Shown here: in pieces, positions 9,045 through 20,493 of the stretch
Layout of the letters: every line of letters starts with the position of its first letter
How positions within the stretch are numbered: position 1 is the stretch's first letter
Assembly: GCA_003427395.1 (NCBI GenBank)
Contig: BFEA01000510.1
Location: 184,177 to 219,530, forward strand
From: Chara braunii
Lineage: Eukaryota > Streptophyta > Charophyceae > Charales > Characeae
Length of the DNA stretch: 35,354 nt
Direction of reading: 5' to 3'
The notes under the pieces: model-generated
The model's database searches: none
Seen by the model: the letters and a program-made list of their open reading frames with translations, nothing else
What the model was told of the DNA's origin: nothing
Position numbers and translations under genes: made by a program

Positions 9045-10064
9045 CTAACAACCCCCTGTCACTGATACAGTTTATCGCCTTTGTCCACCATTTGCGCTCC
9101 CGTCGTAAGGCTTCCTGTCTCGTCCCTCTAGGTACGTTTGGGGTTAATAAGGTTCCCAAATCTGTCAAAAACACCTCCCTCGATATTGGTGCTAATCAGA
9201 CCACCTGCTTCATCAATCTTTCTGATATGACAAACTCATTGTATGCCCTTCGCGGGTACAATGCCGGCAGACAAATTTTATCAAGTCCACTCTTCCTTTC
9301 CAAGATTATTGACCACTTTTCTGATCATCATTTCCTCGACCTCCTTCCTAATTTTGACCTCGCTCACGACCCATGACCATTTGAGCTTGGTTTCTTCGGT
9401 TTCTTGCCCTTCGCTGGGCTTTGGTCAATTCAGGAGGTTCAAGTCCTTCTTCCATGTCAATCACTCCCTTATTTCCTTCCCTTTCTTGGTTGTTACACCG
9501 CCTTTTCTCAACCGTTGCAGGTCCGAGAGAGCCTCGATTATCATCATCTGTTTTCTCTCCACTTCCACCAGCTAGTTCATCTAACAGTCCCTCCGAGACT
9601 TTTCACTTGCCTTTCCTACCTCCCTCTAGCTGCGTCATTCTCTCTTCCAACTCTCTCACATGTTTCTGTATACTGCCTATTTCTCCTTGCGTTGACGTAC
9701 CACCGACTACGTGCTCAGGGTTTTCATAATGATGACTGACAACTTCGCTTTCGAGAAACCTCAAGCTCAACAAACCCTCGAGTTCACTCCAAGTCTGTGA
9801 TCTCAACATGAAATCATATACTTGTTCGCTCAACTCTTCACACACGAATAAAGACAGCATAGTCAACATCGCTCTCTTATCCCATTTCTTCTCAAAGCCA
9901 AAATTGAGGTAATCGCGCAAAAAGTTAGGAAGGTCCTTCCCTTGAAACACCAGAGCTCTAAGGTCTTGGGGTATTGACTCGTTTACAGACTCGCGCGTTA
10001 GTGGTTTAGCGAGAGACGAATTCCTCCAAAGTAGGATCTTAGCCAAACCGCCATCCTTAGCCAT
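9045..10064 (-). pseudogene. gag: Degenerate LTR-retrotransposon gag with zinc knuckle
   Basis: The main open frame runs from the ATG at 10064 (MAKDGG, purine at -3 and G at +4) to a TGA at 9603-9605; a further in-frame ATG lies upstream at 10097. The first part has the spaced aromatic and leucine pattern of retrotransposon gag capsids (FLRDYLNF about 45 residues in, then WDKRAM, and a Trp-Ser-Glu-Leu segment), and ends in a short coiled-coil-like HVRELEERMTQLEGG. The same frame continues through three stops (TGA, TAG, TAA) to a knuckle at 9228-9269, C-X2-C-X4-H-X4-S, in which the fourth ligand Cys is Ser. A +1 shift then gives a GLI...G.V.D..GN.I stretch at about 9130-9225, of a kind I associate with the region following gag knuckles. 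It serves the element whose LTR and primer site lie at 14116-16921. It is dead as it stands. Confidence 0.7.
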
Positions 10065-12652
10065 TGTCACCGTCGCTGATCTGTACAAGTACAGCAAGCG
10101 ACGAAGCGTCAGGCTGTAAGCCGAAGATAGTTCTTAATAAGCATCTCCTTTTCTATCTTAACAAAACTAAAGGCAACCTAATACCACCAATATACGAATG
10201 CACAATCTTTTAAGCAACCACCTGGCAGAGCAGTAAAAAGGTGTCATGAACATATACAAAAAAACACATAACTTAAAACTATAAGGTGCGCGCATGAACA
10301 GATAAAAGTAATAACATTTACTGCCCGCCTACCTTCATTCGAAGCTCATCGAAGCATTAAATTTCTTAGTCTAGGTCATGAGAATCTATGTAGGCGTTAG
10401 CAATATAAGTCGTACTTTGAAGCTTTCAGTTGAGGAGTACGGACCCCTTTTCCAGGCACAGACTGTATACTATCTCACTCGTATAACGTTTGTATCCCCA
10501 TCCTCGTTTTATTAAAGCGGCCTCTGCTGCTGTCTTTATTCTCTCGTCCATCGAAATATTCTCCTACAAGGAACTTACTGATAGGTAGGATGACTCGCAA
10601 CGGGGAAGAGGGGAACACAAACTTACCTGCACCCCTACCCTCTAAAACAACGAATACCGACTCATCCTTTTTCTAACATATTTCTTTTACCCACTTCGCA
10701 GCAGTCACTTCGGCTAGTCCTAAGAGTCTCGTGAGCAGGTTCTTAAGTCTCAATGTCATCTCGATACCGAAAGTAATTCAAAAAGACGACGAGGTGTACA
10801 GTGTCATTTTCACAATTGCACTGTCCTCATGATTGTTGAAGCCAGATTCACTCCGAAAATGAGGATACCCTCATTTCAAGACGTACCCCACCAGGAACCG
10901 ATATATTTATTCCCCCTAACCAATCTTGACAAGGACAACTCCAAACCATCCTCGTTTTCGATAGGCAAGGCTACGCTGGGGTCTTCCTTAACATACGGCT
11001 TTCCGACCTTCTTGAGCTACTTCTAGGTTCTGCTCACAAACGTCCACCAAACTGTTTCTATCACTATCCAGCATCCCTTTTCTTCACAATATCCCTCATG
11101 AAGGATAATTTTCAAATTATACCTTACTAATATTGCTCATTTCCATCGTTTAAGACCATTCAAAAGCAGATGATAATATACTGCAATAATAACGCATCTG
11201 CGATTTTTAAATATCAAATGTCAAACATTATCATAATAACTGTTATTTATAGTATGAATATATTGCCGTAGTGACAACAATATTTATAATAGTTGCGTAA
11301 GTAAATAATATTAACAAGCGAAAAGACAAGTTCAACTGGTATATGCGTGCATAGTGATGAAGGGAAACTTATGGTACCTGTTACAATAAGCAACAGTCAT
11401 GCTGTGGTCAATAAATCCTTCAACGGTAGATACTTTTAGATGAAAAAATAGTGAGAATACTACATTCTATTCCCCGGGCTTTGACATGAGTATATTGTGT
11501 CAAGGGGCAGTGTAATCCCTTAGACGGGTTAACATCTTAGACTCCCGAGCCCCTCTCAAGGATTAAGCCTCACTGCTTCACCCTCCGATTCCAATATTCG
11601 TTCCTTGCAGATCCTTTGTCCATTAGTAGACAACCCCACCATACACGTTCCAGGATCCATATCCCGTCCCGTGCAGATGAACCTACTTGACACAAAGATA
11701 GCTGGGGCATCACCCCCTGCTTCCTTGCGGCAGGTAGTAGTCGCCTTCATCATAGACCATGGTCTAACAAGGCCCAAACACTTTCCTCCTTCTTAATAGT
11801 AATGTAGTCACCTCTCCTCAAAGGGTTAGGTGACAACACCCCACTATGGACTAGGAACATAGTTTCGGCGAGGGTCTCACTACTACTTCTGAAGACGAAT
11901 TTATAGCTCCTTCAAGCCATCTTTCAGGGAAAGGATAACTAAGGATTGCAACTCCCTCAAGAGCAGATTCTACACATTGACCACCTCTTCAGAGAATCTC
12001 TTCTCTCAAGAAGTCGGTCACTCCATTCACCTCCGACCCCACGTCTAACGTGGATTCTGCGTAGCACCTCTACTCTTTATAAGGAGAGCAATCAACCATA
12101 TAGGTTCAAGTGAAATTGATTATAACTGATAATCATATTTGATTAGCTCATAAGGATGGATTAAGGTGCATAATTTTAAACAAATAAACTCAGACGCGTA
12201 ACTCGGTGAGCAATCATGAATAAAAATGCATCAGATAGATAGTCTCAGATGAATAGTATTAAATATGCTTGACTCAAATAATCTTGGCACGAATGAATAA
12301 ATTTACATAGATAAAATGAATGATCTTAAAATGAAGAAATTTAAGCGCTTAGATTCAGGTAGATGATCTTGGAGTAGATGAGTTTTAACAGACAGCCTCA
12401 TACCTGGATCTTGTCAGCAAGTTAAACATAAACAGGATGATTTAACACCAAACTCCACTGCCTTACTGACTGCACTCAGGACCAGGAGCCTTTGACCGCC
12501 CCTTATAGACGAAATCGACCTCTAAATTTATCCCACGGACGGACTCGGCTTACATTGACTCTTTCCTAACTCTGGACTTTTATTAAGAACCCACAACAAA
12601 TGAGGGTCCTTACCGATTCTACCTATATTTAGACCCCCTTGTATCCCTAGGT

Positions 12653-12949
12653 ATGTTTTTCACTCATTGGCATGTTACTAGGACTCTCCTTCCCATCTCT
12701 TGCTATAACCGATCGATTGGTACTTTTACTTATGAAGAAAAATTTGTGCCTATTCATGACAAAAAACCCATAGGAACCTCCTCACACCTGCGTAGATTGC
12801 TTAAGGAGAAGCTAACATCTTTCCTCAACTCCCCTTTTTTTCCCCAGATGGACACCCCCTTCGTAATGGGCATTGTTACTGACAGGGGAAGAAGCATGAA
12901 AATCATCGTGACCTATTCCCCTCGAGGGCGTTTTTGTCTGATGACCTAG
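12653..12949 (+). other. 98-codon ORF, unrecognised
   Basis: Starts with ATG and is open for 98 codons on the strand opposite to gag. Composition is protein-like (a basic segment HLRRLLKEKL near the middle), but I recognise no domain. A minus-strand frame through the same DNA is also largely open, so the coding strand is undecided and chance is likely. Confidence 0.2.
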
Positions 12950-13006
12950 ACAAGTACTAATTCATTACTTATCCTGGTCAAGCTTTGTGTTGACGGGACG
13001 ATATCT

Positions 13007-13419
13007 CTAAATGATCCCTTTGTACAATAGGTATGAAATCAACCCGCATAATTCTATTTGACATAGGAAGAATAGTATCAGGGTGATACATAACCGATGA
13101 TCCGCAGGTGCAGCCTGAAATACTACTGGAGGGTCAGACACATGCGGCGGCGGCGAAAGAGCAGATCGAGGCGAATGAGGAAGGACAGTCAACTGCTGAA
13201 GCCGATGTGCCAAAGGAAAAATACAGGAGAGTGGCTCAAACCGTGGCGGCGGGGAGCCGTAACGTTGTTCATACTTATAAGAGTAGTAAGCCATCTTCCC
13301 AGGAGATGGTGTTTGCTCGCGTAGATCTTCTTGATGTCGCCTCAATCTCATTCTCTCCCACTTCCCCTCTTCCTCATCTTCTTTCTCTCGCTCCTCTCTT
13401 TCCCTTGTTAAATCAATAG
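13007..13419. other. Overlapping ORFs on both strands, unrecognised
   Basis: On the minus strand 13007-13351 is open for 114 codons; an internal ATG (MAYYSYKYEQRYG, about 13294) has a strong start context. On the plus strand a frame without ATG runs from about 13090 to 13419, with an Ala/Glu/Lys-rich part (AAAAKEQIEANEEGQ) that also looks coding. GC content is higher than in the surroundings. I cannot decide which strand, if either, was coding; the minus frame has the orientation of gag. Confidence 0.3.
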
Positions 13420-14115
13420 GTCTCTCTGCGGCCTATCCCTGTCGACCGCCTCTTCCCCTTCCAGCTCCTGATCCGCGCGGCATGGCCGGAAAAAGATGCT
13501 ACTCGACGCACCTCCCTATCCACCCACTGGTTAAGGTATCGCCTATGTATAGCGATACGTACCCTTATTAAGGAATCTCAGTTTTTGCGGTGTAATATAG
13601 TATACTTATCGACTTATCAAGAAGATCTAAATTAAAGATTTCAGAAGCGGGAGTACACGAGGTCAATGGTAGAGATGAATATTAATACGGCGGGAAGGAA
13701 TTAGCGCAGTTGACAACCCTCTCTCGAGGATGACAACTCGTTAATTCCTATTGTCTCGATTGACTCATCCGCTCACCGACTCTACTTTTATGAAGACTCA
13801 GTGAGCCTTAGCCGCTAGTTCGCATGTTCCCTTAGGAATAGATAGGAAAGCAATCACCTCCCTGGGGAGGTGATAGAAGTGCAGACTAAGGCTCGTAGGG
13901 ATGATGGGCGAGATACCTTGGCTAACAAATGTCGTATCTCAAAGCACTTCCCCAGACAAGAGCTCATATCAGTAGACCAATAATTATTTATAGCAGTTTT
14001 CTTCCTAATTAGTGGAAGTTTATTTAGTACTCTATCTTTCGTTTGTTGTTTTGCTAAGGCTTCAATTAACCAGACCCAGGTCCGTTCACATAGGACCTCG
14101 ACAGGCAACCGAAGG

Positions 14116-14133
14116 TCCCCGGAAACGGCGCCA
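14116..14133 (-). other. Primer-binding site, tRNA-Asp type
   Basis: The minus strand reads TGGCGCCGTTTCCGGGGA. The 3' end of plant tRNA-Asp including CCA predicts TGGCGCCGTTGCCGGGGA, so 17 of 18 bases match. It starts two bases inside the LTR end at 14136, the usual spacing. It fixes the LTR orientation and the start of minus-strand DNA synthesis; plant Ty3/gypsy elements of the Athila type are known for this primer choice. Confidence 0.85.
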
Positions 14134-14305
14134 CCTGTCGTGCGCGGCGGTTCTGCACCCCGCTGGGAGCACCGAACCTCACGGTCGTGTTACGCAGGAT
14201 GTATTTCTTGAAAAAGAACCAGTCACCACTCCAACTGTGCCCGCGTGCTATACCTCTCACGACGCCCTGCGACAGGTCCAGACGTCGCGAGGTACAACTT
14301 ACCAT

Positions 14306-14335
14306 TACCCGAGGGGCTGTCACCACCCTCAGGTA
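14306..14335 (-). promoter_or_regulatory. Conserved hairpin near the primer end of the LTR
   Basis: The plus strand forms TACC/GGTA (14306-14309, 14332-14335) and GAGG/CCTC (14311-14314, 14327-14330) around the loop CTGTCACC. The type B LTR has the same loop at 31600-31631 with changed stems CACC/GGTG and GGGA/TCCC, so pairing is kept. On the minus strand a tRNA box A-like TAGCTCAGCAGG lies just before it. Confidence 0.5.
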
Positions 14336-15092
14336 GGCGTATCCCTGCTGAGCTACCGGCCCACATGCAAAGGCTTTTACATGCCTTTGTAGAGGTAGGT
14401 CGGCCGAGGGCGTTTGCTCGATCGCTGTAGCATAAAATGGGGTACGCGCGGTAAGACGCCTAGAACTGACCCGTTTGGATATTCAGGTCGAACTTTTAAA
14501 AGACAGTTTATTTCCGCTACTGCGTAATATATTATTCTTTTGATAAATATTAATCAAACCGTCTTTCTAGCAAATGACGTTCTATCTTTCTTATCAGATT
14601 ATGACTTAGCTGAACTTCAGAATAGTATAGAAGCTAAGTTGGACATAAGATGAATATGAAAGTATTACCACCGAGAACCCTTCCCACTTTCACAAGTGCT
14701 GTGTGTCCGAGACTCTTCAACAGACCAGGTCCAGTTCAATCCAAAATCACGCAAAAAACAGACCTGCACAGAATAATGCAAAAACAGTTTACATGCCATG
14801 CACTGACGACGTCAACCATCAACAAATGACCTTGTCCCTCACTTCCCAAACCATACATGACAACCTTGTCTTTCCTGAGATGTAAGCCCAACAAGACCAT
14901 TGTTCTTTCCTTTCTCTTCCATTTGTGTTAACATACTTAAGTAGTAGGCTGATTCAAACATGAATCTCTTGCTACTTGATCAATACCAAGCAATCGGTTA
15001 GTCAAAGCAGACAGTCGAGTAAGTTACTCATGAGTTAGTTAACTTTCAGCTTAGTCTCACTCAATGTATACATAAGATCTATTCAGAGTAGC

Positions 15093-16639
15093 GGGATAAC
15101 TCACACATGAGTACCCTTCCTATAACAAATAGTTGAGGCTCCTACAGAAGCACCCTACTACTTGCTTTAGGTATACTCCCGAAAGATCCGCATGTCAATC
15201 CTTCCTAGAGGTTAACAACGGTCTGAGTGAATAATAAGCGACCCGCACAAGAGCCTCCTACTATCACGTGACAAGGTCCACTTCATGAGAGTTATAAGGA
15301 TAATCCTAACAAGAGTATCCTGCTGCCCCTCGGAAGCTGATCGTCCTGAGACCGGGTTAGTTTGGACAGAAGACGAATGTTTAGGGTATTCCTACAGGAG
15401 TACCCTCTTAGCGAGTTAGTACAGAATCAAGTAAGTAATAGACAGACCTCAACAGAGGCTCCTCCACTACTTTCCTTGGGTAATGAGTAGTCCAACCGTT
15501 AAACACGTAATAGGGTGACTCCTACAAAAGCCTCCCCTCCACTGGTTTGGTGGTCGGACTATCAGAAGGTGAGTAAGCTAGGAAAGGGAAGAGTAGAAAT
15601 GTGATTTCCTACTCTTTGCAGATTGTGAGTCATCCTTAGACTCAAGTATGTGAATAGGATGACCCTCCCTGGAGCCTTCCTTATTATTTCGTAAGAGTCA
15701 GACCCCTCTCCCCGTCACGACGACAGTCGACCTGGTAGATGGTACGGTAACTCACACATGAGTACCTAGTTTACTTCATAAGTTAATGTTAGACATCCTT
15801 TCCCGTCACGACGACAGCCGATCTGGTAAGGTAGTGAGGCAACTCACACATGAGTGCCTATTTTAGCTCATAGTCAGTGTCAAAACCCTCCTCCCGTCAC
15901 GACGACAACCGATCTGGTAGAGAGTGTCTATTTTAGTTCATAAGTTATAGTTAGATACCCCTTTTCCGACACGACGACATTCGTTACGGTAGAGAGTACC
16001 TACTTTAGTTTATAAGTTATTGTTAGTACCCTCCTCCCATCTCGATGACAGTCGACCTGGTAGAGAGTACCTATAGTCCGATACCCCTTTCCCGACACGA
16101 CGACAGTCGTTACGGTAGAGAGTACCCGATTTAGTTCATAAGCTATTGTTAGTACCCCTTTTTCCCATCACGACGACAACCGATCTGGTAAGGAGTACTT
16201 GAATTAGTTCATAAGTATTTGGTTGTACCCTCGTCCCTTCACGACGACAGTCGTTCCGGTAGAGAGTACTTAGATTAGTTCCTAGGTTAGTTGTTTGTAC
16301 CCTCGTCCCCTCACGACGACAGCCGCTCAGGTAGAGAGTACTTAGATTAGTTTATAAGTAGTTGTTTGTACCCTCGCCCCCTTACGGTGATAGCCGCTCA
16401 GGTAGAGAGTACTTATATTAGTTCATAAGTTATTGTTCGTACCCTCGTCCCCTCACCGCGACAACCGCTCAGGTAGAGAGTACTCAGATTAGTTCATAGA
16501 TTATCATTAGGACCCTCCTTCCCGTCACGACGACAGTCTGACAGGCAGAGAGCAAGGTGACTCACACATGAGTACCTAATTGCCAACCTTTAGTCAACTC
16601 AGAGCATACACAAGTAGCACGACGGCTCACACATTAGCC
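15093..16639. repeat. Hairpin family with CTCACACATGAG core in LTR type A
   Basis: Related stem-loops at 15093-15116, 15746-15766, 15837-15859, 16555-16577 and 16624-16639. The core is ACTCA-caca-TGAGT with a one-base bulge, then an outer stem that varies while staying paired: GGG/CCC, GGT/ACC, AGGC/GCCT, AGGT/ACCT; the last member is GGCT/AGCC. A sister form, GGGTA/TACCC around TCCT/AGGA, lies at about 15378-15400. Confidence 0.7.
15705..16560. repeat. Tandem satellite in LTR type A
   Basis: About 12 imperfect units of roughly 65-90 bases. Each has a CACGACGACAG-like block, then GGTAGAGAGTAC and TTAGTTCATAAG. Units near 16040, 16385 and 16455 carry changed blocks. Looser related repeats extend left to about 15090. 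Confidence 0.85.
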
Positions 16640-18518
16640 TCCATCGCCCTACTTTGTTTTTCACGTCCAAACAGTTTAGGTTCCTTCTTAGTTAATTTAG
16701 GTTCCTTTCATTTCATCAGGCAGGGTTCTTATCTCAATCATATACTTTTTCCCTTCTGATTATCTTAGTCCTGAAGAAAGTACAAGCAGTATATCATACA
16801 ATCACACAGGCAGTCCAATAGAAGGGCGTAGCNTGTAAGGGTATANGGGAANGGATAGTCGTGCGTACCTTATGGTTCCCTGCCTCCAGNGTTCCTCCAG
16901 AACTCCGGCAGAGCTCCCGCAATCGCCCTGTCATCGATCCTCTATCATACATGCAATTGATTGCCCGGATCTTAAATTTGGTAACAACAAGGATTAATAC
17001 TAAGTAGAGCTACANGATCAGACCTTTTTTTGGTTAAGGGGAGGTACCCGAGAGGATTAACTAAGGGCAAGAATGGAGGAGGATGGAGGAGATAGGCATC
17101 ATCTCAAATGATTATGTCCCTTTCCCCTCCNATGCCTCACATTCTCCCCGCCTATGGCCCGTGATATTCAAAAATATCAATAATAAAAAATAAATAACGA
17201 TAATAATAATAATGATAAATAATAATAATAACAATAATAAATGATAGTCATAATAACAACAAGGGAGATCGGATCTCGTCACTCCCTTTTCTTTACCTTC
17301 TCCTTCTCTTCCNTTCTTTTCTCCTTTCTCCCTTTTTTCTTCCCTTTTCACTCTTTCTACTCCTTCTTTTTCGCTATCCCCTCCTTCTTTTAGTCCTGTT
17401 CTCCTTCCCCATTCAATCCTGGTCCCAACAAACGCTCGCTGCCCCGCATGCCTATTGTAAGGTTGTGTGCTTGTTGTCCTACCTTCCTGCAAAGTAGTGT
17501 GTGCGCATGCTTGTTGTCTAGCTCGTCCGGCCATAGCCTGCTAGTGTCCCGTTATTTGGCTACGACCTACGCCACTTATCACTCATGAGCNGATGTGGCG
17601 GCGATGCTGCATTTGCAGTGGCCCACTACCTTTCCTACCATGCCTGTCCTCATGTTGTATGTGTCCAGGGCGCAACAACCCATGTCCCTGCTTAGTTGTC
17701 TGAAACAACTGCTGTTTTTCCTGGAAGGACCCAGGGTGAGGTCCAGGTTGCATTCCCGCCAATCTAGCGTGTCGCATTGGCCTGAGACTCAGTACCCAGA
17801 CTACAGTCTCATAGTTACTAGCAGGTTACGAATCGACAATGCATTTAGTTGACATCCGTAGCAGAACCGAAGTACATGACGACATCCACCCCTGCGCAGG
17901 CCAGGTGTGTGCCTCGCGACATCATCACCCTCTTTTTTGTCTCTTTATGTCTTTTTTTTTTTTTTTCTCTCTTCCACCCTCTCACTCACGCACGTACACG
18001 GTCTCGGATTTTGAAGATCACAGGAAGCCCATACTGGAGAGTGGAGATGCAAAGCTCAGATATATGCGGCATAGGAGTCTCATCAATGCTCTATACTAAA
18101 ACAGTCTCAGGGACCCAATCACTAAATGTTTAAACAGCGCTGGATACAGCAATCGGACACAAGTACCCGCATCAAAAGTGGATGATTCTCCTCATTATCT
18201 GGGTCTGTCTGTCTGTCTGTATGCTTGTATCTGCCTATCTCCATCGGCCCTGTCTGGCTGTTTGATAGCTCGTGTTTGTCTAACTGTGTGTCGTTGTCTG
18301 TCTTGCTGCCTGTTGACTGCTGCCTCGCATTGTCTGTCCATTTGTCAGCATTCGTCCGTTTTTGTCTGTCTTTTTGTCTCTGTGTGAGGGTGTGCGTGTA
18401 AGATACAGTGTGAGTGTGTCAGAGTTGAGTATGTTCGAACAGTGGTGCTAGACACAATGACGAGAGTTGAGCTTACAAGCGCAGATGCGCCACGGCCCGT
18501 TGTTGCGAACTTTCGGCC

Positions 18519-18686
18519 GAACTGTGTTCCTGGCTTTTATATCTCTGAGCTTTGAGCGGGCGTCATGCGCCAGTGTGAATCCCCATCTGTTTGCATGTAT
18601 GCGTAGTGTAAAAGAAAACAAGTCTGCTTATAAGTAAATAATAATAATAATAATAGTAATAATAATAACGATAATAATTACAATAA
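18519..18686 (+). mobile_element. Retroposon 3' end with (AAT)n tail, copy a (duplicate)
   Basis: Identical to 1870-2037, including the GGCGT-CAT-GCGCC hairpin. Confidence 0.5.
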
Positions 18687-19475
18687 TGTACTAACCAATC
18701 TGAAACGGTTTTCCCCTCTGTGTAGTGGAGGACGCAGATCCCAGGGTTCGGTCTCTCGATCTTGCCCAGCCTGTGTACAGTATCTTGTAGACCCCGAGAG
18801 TTGAACCTGTGACCTGTGTGTTCGCAAAGAGTTGATAGGCTGTCATAGGTCCGTAGGTAGCAGAGGGGTTCGATCTATAGATCTGTAGGATAAAAGTCTT
18901 AGTGAAGTTCCCGAAGTCTTAGGTGTAGTCTTCTTAGAACGTCGACAAGTGGTCAAGTGGTGAGCCCAGTGGTGGACCAAAACCGCAGTGCGACTGCAGT
19001 ACGAGTCCGGTGGGTTAGCAGTGAGCCCACAACTAGTCAACGGTAAGGTCCAGTNAGTCCCANTCCGGTCCANCAAGTAGCACGGGGGACTGTGANCACC
19101 ATGGGCCGATGGCAATGGGCAGACCAACGAGTCTCCGANGTATAAATCAAGAGGCCGTGCCCNACCATTCATTNATTCCTGCGTGAGCCATGCGGAAGCN
19201 CTGCCACANCGACTTGTGCAAGGAGGTCTGCAGAGATCCCGGAGCTGAAGTGGGCGAGAGAGAAGAGCCTAGCCATATCAATAGGTTAGTAGCGGCCATA
19301 ACCGTAGGTAGAGTTTAGTGTGCGTGTGTTGCGAGTGTGNACANTGTGTGTTCATGGGGTATCCAGGTTGATCCGGANTTGAAGTATNAAGTACACANTG
19401 GTGTNGNNCACANTGANGTGAGTTGCTACGTGTGGGTGNTGATNCANCATAGTCTGTTGGAGTGAGCTTGCATCT

Positions 19476-19608
19476 GAACNGTGTCTNGGTTTCCCTATCT
19501 TCGAGCTTTGAGTTGGGCGCCATGCGCCANTGTGAATCACCATCTGTNTGCATGTATGCGAAGTGAAAGCTAGTCTGATTGTTTAATAATAATAATAATA
19601 AAATAATA

Positions 19609-19672
<64 letters not shown>

Positions 19673-19679
19673 CAACAAC
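19476..19679 (+). mobile_element. Retroposon 3' end with (AAT)n tail, copy b (duplicate)
   Basis: Identical to 2827-3030, with Ns in the same places. Confidence 0.5.
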
Positions 19680-20137
19680 GAAAATGCAAGGAAAATGAGC
19701 AATAGCAAACTTTAGAAATCAAGCAGCATTATTCCCACAAGATCAGATAGTTGTGACTTCGAACCTACAACAGAATTACACTACGAGTTTCACCAAATAA
19801 GAACACACCAAGAGCGCATATGCGACAGTGCTGTAAGTCTCATCATCATTATGAAGAAACGATGTTGATCTCCTAACTGACGCTCGATGCCCAGACTGCA
19901 GATGGCAGATCCTATCTAGCCTATACTACCTTGCCGAATGTTGACGTCAACAGCTTTTCGGAAGTATGAGCATACAATGACCAATGTCGCACGCTTCCAG
20001 CACCAGGAATGTCTCTCGCCTCACTCACAGCCTTGCTCCCCAACTCACAGATGTCACATACCCAAGAACCACCATTCGTCCCTCAGCATAGCGCGGAGGC
20101 TGGATTCGACGACACACACACACACACACACACACAT

Positions 20138-20171
<34 letters not shown>

Positions 20172-20270
20172 TATATATATATATATATATCTGGTGTGGG
20201 TGGGTGATAGTCTACTTTGATTTTGGTTAAGGTATATTATCATTTACAGTGTAATCTGTGAGGGGATTCT

Positions 20271-20330
20271 GCAGACTGTTGAGGGTTCAGCCTCCTGATG
20301 AGTCGGTGAAACTCCGACGAAACAGTTTGT
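20271..20330 (+). ncRNA. Type III hammerhead ribozyme (copy 2)
   Basis: Identical to 3622-3681: the CUGAUGA core is at 20295-20301, GAAA at 20319-20322, and the predicted cleavage follows U20280. If the duplication is real, two hammerheads in the same orientation lie 16,649 bp apart, far more than the ~1 kb spacing of retrozyme units. Confidence 0.85.
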
Positions 20331-20493
20331 CACAGCCCCTCGTTTGTTGTCCTCTTCTCTCTCTCTGCCTACGGTTTTACCGGGTAGTTCTGTTTGTGAC
20401 GATATATACAGAACTACCCGGTAAAACCGTAGGCAGAGAGAGAGAAGAGGACAACAAACGAGGGGCTGTGACAAACAGTTTCGTTAGAGTTTC
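20308..20493. repeat. Long inverted repeat overlapping the hammerhead (copy 2)
   Basis: Same 84-base arms (20308-20391 and 20410-20493) and 18-base loop as at 3659-3844, without any new difference. Confidence 0.95.

Larger units (their letters stand above)
10098..14115 (-). other. Long 5' leader of the retroelement, possible extra ORFs
   Basis: About 4 kb separates the primer-binding site from gag, much longer than in most LTR elements. Coherent but unrecognised minus-strand frames occur at about 10837-11019 (no ATG; starts LKKVGKPYVKEDPS), at 11556-11777 (73 codons, ATG) and at 13007-13351. The rest is mainly AT-rich and stop-rich. Some plant families such as Ogre carry an extra ORF between the 5' LTR and gag, so a decayed equivalent is possible but unproven. 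Confidence 0.4.
14136..16921 (-). mobile_element. Long LTR, type A (5' LTR of the gag element)
   Basis: It is 2,786 bp. On the minus strand it begins TGCGGGAGCTCTGCCGG and ends CGCACGACA, giving the TG...CA ends of LTRs, with the primer-binding site two bases beyond. The primer-proximal ~330 bp (14136-14465) and the outer ~60 bp are shared with the LTR at 31406-35247; the middle is different and consists largely of a satellite and small hairpins. No matching 3' LTR or target-site duplication can be shown. The outermost 272 bp are also the start of the duplicated segment. Confidence 0.75.
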
